From Globodera rostochiensis (lineage: Eukaryota > Nematoda > Chromadorea > Rhabditida > Heteroderidae), in assembly GCA_018350325.1 (NCBI GenBank), contig JAEVLN010000009.1, forward strand, positions 393,388 to 457,387: a DNA stretch of 64,000 nucleotides, written 5' to 3'. Every line of letters starts with the position of its first letter. Within the stretch, counting starts at the first letter, position 1. Positions 25,552 through 37,900 of this stretch are shown here, in pieces. The notes beneath the pieces are model-generated. The model was not told where the DNA came from and made no database searches. It saw only the letters and a list, made by a program, of their open reading frames with translations. The translations under genes and the position numbers were made by a program.

Positions 25552-26161
25552 GAAGATGAATTAAATGGAATAAAAAGGAGTAAAAGAGGCGATGAATATG
25601 CTTATTGTTTTATTCCATGCAATTTTAACATTAATTTGGAATCCATGGGAAAATTAAAGCTGCAGAAAAAAATAGTTAAATAGGTAACTAAAAATCCCAT
25701 CTCTGGTGGTAACAATATTTGTTCATTTTTAACCAAATTCTATTGTACTGATTTTCTGGATAATTCGAATTCTTGGACCAATTTCGGCGTGTAATTCTTT
25801 TTTTTAATCCACAGCATCCATTTCTCCAATCTATGACCTCCCCCCCTCCCCCCCCCCCCCCGTTGATGGATTGGACGTACATTTGAAGTTACCCTAACCT
25901 ATAAGCGTCCTTTCCCCTCGCCTCACTTTCGACCATTTGCGATTAAACATTCTTTCAATTTGCATCGATTGCGATGCTTTATTTGCATAATTTAATGTTT
26001 AAGTCCATTTACTTTGTTGGCCGCTCGCCACCGGCGCCATATTTCTCATTTTTCTTTAATTTCATAACATTTTGAATCACAAACTTTCCCAACAAAAATG
26101 CACAAATCTTCCGATTAAACACTATTTAAGTTTATAAGGAAAGATCCTTTTTTTGTAAAAT
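25552..26161. other. Intergenic
   Basis: Includes a poly-C tract at about 25839-25861; no gene seen. Confidence 0.45.
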
Positions 26162-28175
26162 ATGTCAGCAGATTGTCGAAGAGAAGCACAACAAACTCGG
26201 GCCAAAATGTAAGTGTCTGCGGACATAAATTGATAAAGCATGTTGGGCAATCGCTGCTTTATCTCTAAATTTTATCCAAAAATTCAGAAATCTTTCTGAT
26301 GTCGTTTGGTTATGCGTTTTTACATTTTGTGAACGTGCCGAAGTCGGACTGAAGTTCGCTCGGGTCAGTGTTCGTTTCGCTGCTTTGGCGGACAAACATT
26401 TTGAGGGCACAAAATGGTCGCTGGGAAGGCTGCACATTCAGCGGGCGGAGAACGGCGAAAATGCCGAAATTGTCAAATTGGATGATGGCAAATGTTTGCT
26501 ACCAATTCCCGAAAGTGCGCCTCCCGACAACATTATCGGCTTCAGACGCATCTCGATAAGGTGAGAGTGGGCAGCGCTTTGATTGGATTTAGCGGGCCAG
26601 TCAGAATAGGATTGGCGATTTCCAAAGCAATTTGAAAAAATTGAATTTAACACAAAATAAAATTTAATTTTAATCTTAGCATAAAATTGAATTTAACACA
26701 AAATGAAATTTAATTTCAATCTTGCATAAAATTGAATTTAACACAAAAGCATCTGTCGTACACGGAAATCGATCAGCATTAATCTAACCTGGGCTTAAAA
26801 ACCGGAACGTTCTTTAGGCCAGCTTTTGGTGGCATTTTCTTTTTTAGAACTTATTTGTCAAAAGCCCGTAACCCAGGCCTGCCATCAAAAATTTTTCCAA
26901 AATAAGAACACGGAAGAGCAAAAATAAGATTTACAGATCCAATTTATAACGAAGAAGTGCCTTTGTTTTGTTATATTTAATTACTATATTTCAGTTACGT
27001 TGACCATAATGTTATTGCGTTTCTTCGTCGAATTCGGCACCTTTTCGAAAATGAAACAAAAATTGCGTTGGATATTCGCGTCAACAAAAAGTGCGTCTGG
27101 GCCCTTTTGGCACGGGAAATTTGGCCTTTGTTGGTGGGCGGCATAAGCCGTTTGGACTGTTTGAGTGGCGTCAGGCGAGTTGAAAGGCGTTGGGGGGGGG
27201 GATAATCTCAAAAAAGATTTACCAATTCTTAATAATTACAAATATTTTTGGATTAAAAAAACAATTAATAAAAACATTTGAATGCACAATGGACACACTT
27301 TTATGAAAATTATGAATTATTTTACCATTTTCCCCTTACGTTTGATGTTCTCAGATTTCCGGATGACCAAAGGCTCGTCCTTTTGAGGCGACACATTGCG
27401 TCCAAAGCACTGCGCGACTGTGCCAAACTGCGCGTTGTCGAATGTTTTGGCATTTTGCCCGAAGCACCGGCGGATGACCGCGCCTCCGCAACGGCTGGCC
27501 AAGCCTTGTGCATGTGGCTACACACTCCGCTAATGGACGGGCGTCCAAAACTGCTCAAATGCGTGACAAAAGACGGCCAATTCTTGGAAAATGTGCTTCA
27601 ACTCAAAAGGGTGCGTTTAACAATAAAAAGGCCGTTTTTTCTAATTTATCCGCTTTGAATTGGCGACTTTTTTTGATGATCACAAAAATTCATTTGAAAA
27701 TATTAAACGTTTTAACATTATGTGAAACAATAATATTTAAATTCGGCTCATAATTTATGGCATTTCTGTTTGAAAATGATTTAATGCCAAACTAAAACAA
27801 AAAAAGTTTGACATCACTTTTTGTACAATGGCCAATATGGGGGCTTTATACAATCGTTTTCGAGAATAGAATGATGGCATTCATTTCCATCTGTTTCAGT
27901 CGTTCGTCGGCACCGCCAGCCCGGTCAGCTATATCGTTCGTCTGTCCGGCCTTTCTGACTCCGACCTTGAGCCGTTTAAACTGGAGAATCACAAAACTCG
28001 GGAGTGTCTGTCGGCGCAGAATGTTCGGCACGCATTTTGGCTGTTTGAGAGGTCACCGATTGTACGGGAGGAGAAGCAGTGGGCCGTCTGGGAACGGGAG
28101 GCCATCGGACGGAAATGGTGGAATTCGGAGAACAATGTGCTCAGTCTGGCCATTGGGCCTAAAGATATTGGGTAG
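26162..28175 (+). CDS. F-box-like protein of a cyst-nematode-expanded family
   Basis: Five exons (26162-26208, 26288-26560, 26995-27174, 27355-27610, 27900-28175) give 343 residues. The start of exon 2, NLSDVVWLCVFTFCERAEVG then LKFARVSVRFAALADKHF, resembles an F-box helix set; later marks are KWSLGRLHIQR, LLPIPESAPPDNIIGFRRI, WPLLVGGISRLD, PADDRASATAGQALCMWLHT, ERSPIVREEKQWAVWEREAI. From memory this order typifies a very large predicted family in Globodera/Heterodera. Such proteins would recruit targets to SCF ubiquitin ligases, an inference from the F-box resemblance. Intron 3 uses a GC donor (ag/gcgagt). A GT donor just before the stop leaves a further short exon possible. Confidence 0.8.
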
Positions 28176-28994
28176 GTTGTGTTAGTGATGCTCGAGAGTC
28201 TTGAAGGGTCTTGGGTGTCAGTATCGAGTCTTTGGGATCTATGCCATCACTAGTATGCGCAAAGTTCATGATCAGTTTTGCCAGTGTTTGTTTCCCCAAA
28301 ATGATTGATCCTTGGCTTGTTCTATCCTTTTGATCCTCCGAATTGGGTTCGATTATTACACGAGAAAAGTGGAAATGTATATAATAGAGCCCGGCTAACC
28401 GACTTTTGGACTAGGATCCCGACTAGATTCCGACAAAATCCCGAAAATCCCCCCCCCCAAACTATGTACTAGCACTTTAATATTATGAGATGGGTCAATA
28501 GAATTAACACATTTTATGTTTAATTGTAAATATTTATTTTATTGTTTCACCCTTTTTAGGCCGTTATGTGATCGCCCTCGTCGTCAACGGAAGCAGGGGG
28601 GCAAGGGAGTTGATCTGATGAGCGTAAATTAAAATTGATTTTTGATGTTTTTTTACATATTTATTGATGACATCCATAAATAAATTCGGTTTCTTACATC
28701 TAGCCTTATTAATTTGAGTTGCAAATAGAGCACGGACCGATCGAGACTCTCGATCAATCCTCAAGTCTGGGCTCTAGTTGCAAATATCGCCAATTTTGAA
28801 TTCGATTCAACGTTGAATTGCGCTGTCAGTTTTATCATTGTGAAACAAAAAATTGTGAGAATCATTCGATGAACAATTATCTTATTGAATTGTTTATCAA
28901 AATACAATGAATATAATGGTATTTTCATACAAAATGAAAGTCAATTGCCTTTGAAATTGGCCAAAATTGTGATTAGTCATTTTATTTGAGAATA
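28176..28994. other. Intergenic
   Basis: Fragments of dispersed repeats ('agagcccggctaaccgactt', 'gagtcttgaagggtcttggg'); no gene. Confidence 0.4.
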
Positions 28995-31900
28995 TCACAA
29001 ATTTTCAAGCCGTTCATGTTCATCGACATATTCTGATTCGACCTGCACAAAACTTACACCAAAATCGCTCTTAATTTTTTCATCGAGCTTTTTCAAACTT
29101 TCCTTTAAATCACTCTTAAATTTGCTGAATTCTTTCAACGATTCTTTCAATTCAATTCCGATCAGCCAAATTTTCTTGCAATAACTGAAATTTGAACAAA
29201 ATAAAGGAATTATTTGCAAAAAGAAATTATTAAATATATATTTAATGATTTTAATTAGAATATTTTGTAAATACAAATTTAAAATCATTTGTAATTTTAT
29301 TTTTAAAAGTTTAACGTCGCCGTGGACTTCGGAGACGGCGCATTGCCTTCCCCGACAGTGATCCGGTGGTCAGCAAACACATGGCAAAACTTAATCCATT
29401 TTTCTAAGGGATTTTGAACAGTTTCAATAAATTCATGCCCAAGGCGTTTGCCAACAAAATCACTGAAATTCTCAATTTGGTATTGAAGCGCTGTACAAGT
29501 GACCACAATGAAATGTTCGTACTAAAATTAAATTTAACAAAAATCAAAACAAAACAAAAATCGGTCGTCATTTTACCATATTTGTGAATTTTTTGCTTTC
29601 CAAAGGACCAATTAAAGCATTTTGAGCAGCATCGTTTCGAATTATTGCTAATGCTAAAAATTGAATTTTTATTAAATGCAAAAAAAATTTGAAGCGTAAA
29701 CATTGCCTTTGATCATATGATTTTGTAAGCACTTTAAGGCGGACAGATTGGCATTTTGTGCCAAATTTTGTTCTGGGAATGTTGGGGTGATGATTGCCAT
29801 GATCAATTCGGCTCTGATCAACTTAAGCAATGTTCTTGGCGAACTTTGCCTTTTTGTGAACCATTCTCTGCCCGGCGTCCAACTCAGAAATTCGGCTTCC
29901 CGATCAAAGTCAACTTCGGCCAATTGTATCGGCAAAGGCCATTTCCTAAACTTTTAATGTTAATTTTAAATAAAAATAAATTAATTTTCAACTTGCCATG
30001 TCGAATATGTGACAAAGAATCTTTCGATTAACAATGGCACCGACGCATTTGGGTACAAAAGAAATGTTTTGGCTACCATTATGGACAACATTTCAATGTC
30101 CAAATAGCCCATTTTCCCATCATTAAGGTGATTAGCTAAATTTGGGCTTTTAATTAAATGTTAGAGAACAAACAAACCTTTTGTCCAAAGTTCCAAATAA
30201 GCCAAAGTAATGCCGAATCTGTGCAACAAATCGCCGCTTATTATCGTGTCACTTTTATCGGAAATAAATTCCAAAATTTTCAAATGTTTTCCAAAATCTG
30301 AATTTTTTAAATATATTTTTTTCAAATTTTAACTTTACGCACTTGCAAATGCTTTTAGCATGGCCACCAAATCCTTCACCGATTCTCTTTGACTGTGGGC
30401 GAATTGCCGATCGTTTTCCAGCATTTTGTTGAAGCGTTCGAACATTGAAAGTTGCCCCTTTATTTGTGCCGCTTTTTTTGGTTCTGCAAAAAGTGGCATA
30501 AATTAAATATTATTGAAATTGTTTATTTGAAATTAACCTGCGTAAGTGAGGGAATTCGTCAACAATTCCATCGTTTGATTATTCGAAAATTGGCTGCTTC
30601 TAAATTGGCCTTCGTCAAAAAAGTGATCGGCTCTAATCAAATTTTCGATTTCACAGCCAAATTTTTTTGAAATTTTGTCAATTTGTTGGCCATTGAATGG
30701 CTCATCCGGCCAAAAATGGCTCAGCCCGGGCACAATAATGGCCAAAATGGTTATTTGCACACTTTTGAAGGAGAATTGGAGTTGTGAAATTGGAAAGAAT
30801 TGGTCTTTTTTTATTTTTCTGAGAGTTAAAACATTGGCATTCTGAAATTATAAAATTATTAAGCCTCAATTTTCAATTTGTTCGCATTTGCCTTACATTG
30901 CACAATTTGCAATAAAGCGATTGGCCACGGCACTTTTCCCTTTCGCTAAAATCACAATAAAAATCGGCACCTAAAAATGAAAGCAAAACGTCGAAGCTTT
31001 TTGGCATTAAGCAAATCGATTGAAGCTTTTCATCTTTGCCGGGCCTTAGCAAATATTCGACAGAAAATTGGAAATTGACTTCTGAGGCCTGAAGGCAAAG
31101 AAAACATTATGAAATTTGCTAAAAAAATCTTTTTTTACCCAATTTCCGACAATTTCCCGCAATTGTTCCATTACATTTTCAATGGTTTGTCTCTTTTCTG
31201 TATCCAAAATTAAATATTTATTTGCTTTTTGCACTTCGTTTACCTAAATATAAATATATTTTATAATTATAATTCTTTAATAATTAAATTCATTACCACA
31301 ATGTCAATGTCCGATCGCTTAAATCGAGATTCTCCAAAACCGATGGGTTGCCATAATGCCGAAATATGGTCCAACTGATTCGGCACAAAATTTATTGCCA
31401 TTTGATGCCCAATAAATTTCGTTGAGTTTTTATTGTTTCTGTATTGTTCATAAAGCTTAGTGTCTAAATGCTTACAAATTTTTATAATTAAATTTTAATA
31501 TTTACCAATTTTTAACTGCGAATTTGCCTTTATTACAACATCAATAAAGCCATTCAACCGGTTTTTAATTGAATCTGAATAATTTATTCAAAAAAGGTTA
31601 AATATTTATTTGTTTGTTTGTTTTTTTCATTTGAATAAAGAAGTTTTTATGACTTGAACAAAAATAATTAATAATATGCCAACAATTGCATATATTTTAA
31701 ATCTAAAAAAACAAAAATATTTTTGTTCACCCCTTTGGGTAAATAGCAATTCGATCATCGAATTCGTCTGGGCCCAAAACATTTGTGAGGCGTTGCTGCT
31801 GTCCGCGAGTAAAAGTGCCAAGTTGCGCAGGTGCAATTCATTTTTAATTTCGCGAATTTCCTCCCCGGCATCGCCGCCGTCCGCCGAAAACGGCATTTTG

Positions 31901-34900
31901 TCCATAAGCCCCAAAAGTTGTTGGAGCATTCTGTGCAAATGCCTTTCTAATTCCGTCCATTGGCTCTTTGCCATCAATTTGAGTCCCTTTATCTGTGCCC
32001 ATTCACGCTCAATCTTAACGACCGCTGATTCTTCAATTCCAATTTCATAGCAAATGCCGTCCATGAGATGAATGGCCTTTAGCCGATGCCAAATTTCATT
32101 GGCATAAGCACCAACGCCGACCAAATGCACGATGGCATTCACCGACTCATGTTCATCCCCCGAGGGCGTTCTTTGTTTTTCAATTCCATCGTTTTCGCTT
32201 GTCAATTTTGGAATTTCGAATTTTCTGTTTGTTGTTGGGCTATGATTAAATAAATGCCAAAGCAATTCTTCATACTTCGTCATCAGGACATTTTGATCAG
32301 CCAAATCGCCAATCTTTATGTCTTCGAATTCCCCAAAGTCTAAATTGTCTGCCATTTTAACGGTGTCCTCTTGTTCAGATTCGAACACTTCGGCATTACT
32401 TTCTTCGCTGAAATCCGTTTCTGAACTCGGGCCGCTTTTGGTCGGTGTCAATTCCTTTTGCGCTGACGGTGAGTCGTCGGTGCCGCCAAATACGGCCTCG
32501 ACATGGTCGTCGCCAACTTCGGCATAATTATCTTCAACTTCTTTCTTTTGTTCGTTCTCAGAAACTGAAGCGATCGCCGAGGTTTGGCCAGTTACGGGTT
32601 GATTCTCCACAGATAATGCTTGTTCTGTGGCCGAGAACATGGCCTCGACATGGTCGTCGTCACCTTTGGCATAATTAGCTTCAACTTCTTCCTTTTGTTC
32701 GTCCCCAGAAACTGAAGCGATCGCCGAGGGTTGTTCAGCTACGGGTTGATTCTCCACAGATAATGCTTGTTCTGTGGCCGAGAACATGGCCTCGACATGG
32801 TCGTCGTCACCTTTGGCATAATTAGCTTCAACTTCTTCCTTTTGTTCGTCCCCAGAAACTGAAGCGATCGCCGAGGTTTGGCCAGTTACGGGTTGATTCT
32901 CCACAGATAATGCTTGTTCTGTGGCCGAGAACATGGCCTCGACATGGTCGTCGTCACCTTTGGCATAATTAGCTTCAACTTCTTCCTTTTGTTCGTCCCC
33001 AGAAACTGAAGCGATCGCCGAGGGTTGTTCAGCTACGGGTTGATTCTCCACAGATAATGCTTGTTGTGTGGCCGAGAATTCGGACTCGGCCTCCTTCCAT
33101 AATGTCTCTTTTTCGTCCGTTTGTAATTGTTCCGATGGAATTTTTGCGAATTTTTCGGCATTTTCACTTGATTTCTCATCAGCGTCAAGTTCGGCAATTG
33201 AGGGCGAATGCAAATATTTATTTTGATTTTTGTTTCTTTTTGCTTTTTTTCTTTTTGCTATTTTCTTTCCAACGGCAGCTGGACTCGCTGAAGTTGGGGG
33301 GCTGTCTACCGCAGAATTGCTTCCCATTGGACTGTCGATTGATTGTGAAGGCAAACCTCTGATGATCGGGCTGATTGGACTGCCATCGGTGCTTTCTTTT
33401 CTGGGAATATTGTCGTCGGACAGCAATCCCAAGAGGTTCAAAATGCGTTTAGTATTTTCCATGTTGTTTAGAAAGTTTGCCAAATTGTTTACACCCGTTT
33501 GGGTGGTGTTTAGGCCTGAATTTTGTTTTATTTTAAATACAATTTTTTTTGTTATTTTGGATTTAAAAAAGCTCTTTAATATTTAAATTGCAGTTTTTAA
33601 ATTTTACCTTGCTCCATTCTGGCAAAAAATCGATTGTCTTCCACGAGCATTCGTTTTAATGTTTCGTAATGCACTTTTTGAATCCATTCTTCGAAATGTA
33701 TAAATAATTTTTTGTCCGTTTCCGTTTCTGGGTCCATATTTGGTTCAACTGTTTTGGCAAATTCCGTGGCAATCCAGGTTCCGATGCTTTTATGCAAATT
33801 TGTTTTCCATTCTTCCACGATCAATTTGTCCGTCTTGGTCTTTTTGCCGTTCACCGCCTTCTCAACGTATTGTTTCATATTGGCATAATTTTTACGATGT
33901 TTTTTGATTTCGGCGCTTGGCAATTCAATGCGGGACAAGTCTTTGTCATATAGCCTATCGTAATTCTTCGCGAACAAAATTCGAATGGAATTGTGCCAAA
34001 CTCTGCTGATTCTTTTGGCCATCATTTCGTTGGCACATCCCTTGCCAAATTCTTTGCTGTCCATCCACCGGACGACAACCACCGCGTCCGCCTTCAGACA
34101 TCCGTCCACGTTCATCGTCGGACTGTCGTACAAAAGCGCATTGCCGTAGTGCACTTGCAGCAATTTGTCGTTTTCGAACACTGAAAAATAAATTTGCTAA
34201 AATATCAACTCGTTTCCCATCAACTCGTTCTCTTTTCAAAGGTTTTTTCGTTATACCTTCTTTCAAATCTAACCAAATCAAACATTTTCGGGACCATTCG
34301 AAAGCATGCAACGGGTAGAAAAGCTTTCAAAGGAAAAGCTAACTATTGGACAATTCACCAAAAAGTATGGCCAACACTTTAGTTAATGAGGCACACCTTT
34401 TAGGCCAATGAAAGTTTCCTCATCCTTCACCAGCTTCTTGACCAGTGTTTCTTCGCCCAGAAACCTTTGCAAGCGCGTGTAGAATCCCGGGCTTGTCTGA
34501 AACTTCATTTGGTACCTCTGCGCTGTCAGCGTTTGCTTCAGATTCTCAAAAATTGTCAACTTCTTTAGCCCTCGCTGTGCCAAAAGCGTTTCTTTGATCA
34601 CATTCTCATCTTGGCATTCTGTCGGTTCCCAATTCTCAATTGTTGCCACTTTTATGTCCATCGCTATGGCACATTTCTCCACAAAATTGGCCAATTTAAA
34701 AAGTTTGCAATGACTTTGTCGCAAATGGCCCAACAATCCTTCGCTCATCAGAGCGTAAAATTCATTTTTTGCTTTCACAATTTTCTCCAACAACGCTTTT
34801 CGTGAAGTGAGGCCAAATTGGAAGTCGTTTTCGAGTTTCCTCTCCAAAATGTTTATTCGTGCCAAATAAAATGGCACGTAATTCCGCGCTTCGTAACTCT

Positions 34901-37900
34901 CGGCAGCTTCTGACCCGCTTTTGTGCCCCATTTGATAAAAAAAAGTTGCGGAAAACATTCCCAAACTGTGTTTATCTGTGAAAAAAAGATTCGGACGATA
35001 GCGACACTAAACTTTTAATTCAAAAAAATAGTACCAAAATGCAAAACTTCCGGATTTTTTGATTCCAAAGCGTCCAGGACCGCCTCGGCGACCAGACGTC
35101 GAACGTTTTCTTTCACTTCAACGGGTGTAATTTCGCCTATTCCGCTGCAGAAAAAACTTTGTAAGCGTTTGAACCGTTTTATTAATTTGTCCAAACAGAA
35201 AAAGTGAATTCGTCGCATTTTATGTCTTTCCAACATTTTGTTTTTGAATTTGGCCACCATTTCATCATTATTGCAGTCAATTTCACTCCAACAAATCCCA
35301 GTTTCGTTGTCATTTGGCAAAGTTATTAAATTCTAAATAATAAATGGCTCTAATCGAAGCTTTCTTTATAACAGATTGTTGGGTATGGTGTTAAAAATAT
35401 TTAAATTTTCTTGGCATTATGTTATAGCCTGAACTAAGTTTTACAAACAATCGCCATAAATTTATGGAATTTACTTCATTTTTGTCCCATAAAAGGGTGT
35501 CATCGGTCGGTTAACCGAAGGCCAAATAGGAAACAAAACCGACAGTTTCATTTAAAAGCCTTATTTATTCAATAACAAATGCTTTAAAAGCCTTATTTAT
35601 TCAATAACAAATGCTTTAAAAGCCTTAATTTATTCAATAACAAATGCTTTAAAAGCCTTAATTTATTCAATAACAAATGCTTTAAAAGCCTTAATTTATT
35701 CAATAACAAATGCTTTAAAAGCCTTATTTATTCAATAACAAATGCTTTAAAAGCCTTAATTTATTCAATAACAAATGCTTTAAAAGCCTTATTTATTCAA
35801 TAACAAATGCTTTAAAAGCCTTAATTTATTCAATAACAAATGCTTTAAAAGCCTTAATTTATTCAATAACAAATGCTTTAAAAGCCTTAATTTATTCAAT
35901 AACAAATGCTTTAAAAGCCTTAATTTATTCAATAACAAATGCTTTAAAAGCCTTAATTTATTCAATAACAAATGCTTTAAAAGCCTTAATTTATTCAATA
36001 ACAAATGCTTTAAAAGCCTTATTTATTCAATAACAAATGCTTTAAAAGCCTTATTTATTCAATAACAAATGCTTTAAAAGCCTTAATTTATTCAATAACA
36101 AATGCTTTAAAAGCCTTAATTTATTAATGCTTTACCTCTTCGAACAAGTCGTAATTGTGCAGTTCCGTCAGCTGCTCAATTTGTTCGCGCCACGTTTCGC
36201 TTCCCTCCAACAGAACGCTCATTTGGGCAATTCGATGCGCAAATTTATACAATTGGCACAGCTCTTTGCCATTGCCGCGGCCATCCTCCAACTTTTTAAT
36301 TTGCATAATTTTTTGTCCCAATTCTTTCACAATTTTTATGTTTTGCACAAATTCTTCGCTTTTGTCATCCAACAAATCGGCGAATTGGAACAATTCTCGA
36401 ATGGACTCTCGATAGTACCAAATTGCCGCTTCTAATTCGATTTCGCTATGCTTTTCGCTGTTTTTCGAATAATTTAGGCGTGCGTTTTTGGTTTTATGTA
36501 ATAATAAAATTAATTTAATATATAAATTATGTAACACTTACTGATCGTCCAAGTCTTGCAACAAAATTACATAAGACGTCGTCAACTCAAAGGCTTCAAA
36601 ATCTGACAAAATTTAGCAAAATATTAATCAAACGATCAAAATATATCAATAACAACAATTTTTAATAAAGCAACGAAATTTTGTGTATTTTATGCCATTT
36701 AACCTTTGTTTATTTCTTCATTATCCATCTTCAAAAAGTCAGCTAAACTCATTTTGGCAGTGGAACAAACGGTGTAATTTTTTGTGGCATTTAAACTCCC
36801 CAAATCATTTTTATTATGCCAATTCTTTTCCGTTCTTTTTTGTTTGATTAAAAATTGCTGAAGCTTTTTGTTGTCCGCGTCTAATTGATAAAATAAATTA
36901 TAAATTATTAAAATGTTTCCCATTCATTTATTTGTGACAATTATTACTAAATATATTTTAAGTAAATTTTGAAATAAAATAGTAAAAAGGGTTTTCTCTT
37001 CACCGTCTATGGAGGTCCAAAACTGATCAGAAATCACTTTCCCAATGCCCTCTTCCGCAAATTCAAAAATCTCTTTCACAATTTTACGATTTTCTGGCAT
37101 TTTTCGAACTTTGTCCGCAAATTCTGCGTTATTATCAGAGCACATCAGCAAAAATTTGTTGAATGATATTTCGATCAAAGATTTTAATTTTCTTTTTGAA
37201 ATTTCGCCAATTTGACCCAATTCCTTTTGCAAATATTTCAAAAGATTGCCCAATGCTTTCAGGGAAATTTCTCGCGTTTTTTCATCCCAAACATCCGACA
37301 GATTGGACAAAATCCCACAAAACAATTTCCATAATTTTTCAACAATTTCTTCTTTATTTTCTTTCTCTTCGAATTCCCTTTTTTAAATTTCAATTTATTT
37401 AATATTTATTTTGTTCAGAAACAAAAATACGAACATTTGAGCCAGAATAAAGCTATTAATTTAATTAATTTAAAAAATAAATAAATGTTACCAAAAATAT
37501 GCAAATATTTTCACAAAGAAAAACGAAATTTTTAGGCGGAAGCTATTTTTGCTGAATTCCATCGATTTTGGGTGGGAATCGAACATTTTTGCAAAAAGCA
37601 ACGCCATTCTTTCGTCATCAATAATATCTGTTAAATTCAAAGAATTGAAAATGACGGGTAAATTGATTTTAATATTATTTCTTTCAATTGCATTAAACTT
37701 GCCGATTGCCAAAGTCAGTGGATATTTGCGTTCCAAAAGGTCCAAATCGTCCAGCAACAAAAGGTGTTGCACCATTTTCTGTTTCATCGACTTCAATTCG
37801 TTCGGCCTGCCCAACAAATTGAGCGTTTTCATTCGCAATTGATGTGCCAATTGGCCTTCCCCCGCGATTTGTGCCGCCGAAAACCATTCCTTCCGAGTGA

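Noticed and set aside
31627..31730. Apparent C-terminal membrane helix (YAIVGILLIIFVQVI) after the acidic repeat exon
   Set aside because: It is intron read-through: a gtgaac donor at 31730 joins in frame to 31574, and the poly(A)-polymerase homology continues through that junction.
33459..33515. Separate start for the PAP-like gene at an internal ATG (MENTKRILNL)
   Set aside because: The frame is open upstream of that ATG back to a good acceptor that joins in phase to the preceding exon, and the intron is too short for an obvious promoter. It remains the main alternative model.
35789..36004. Leu/Lys repeat frame (LLNKLRLLKH)
   Set aside because: Frame through the intronic 33-bp minisatellite.
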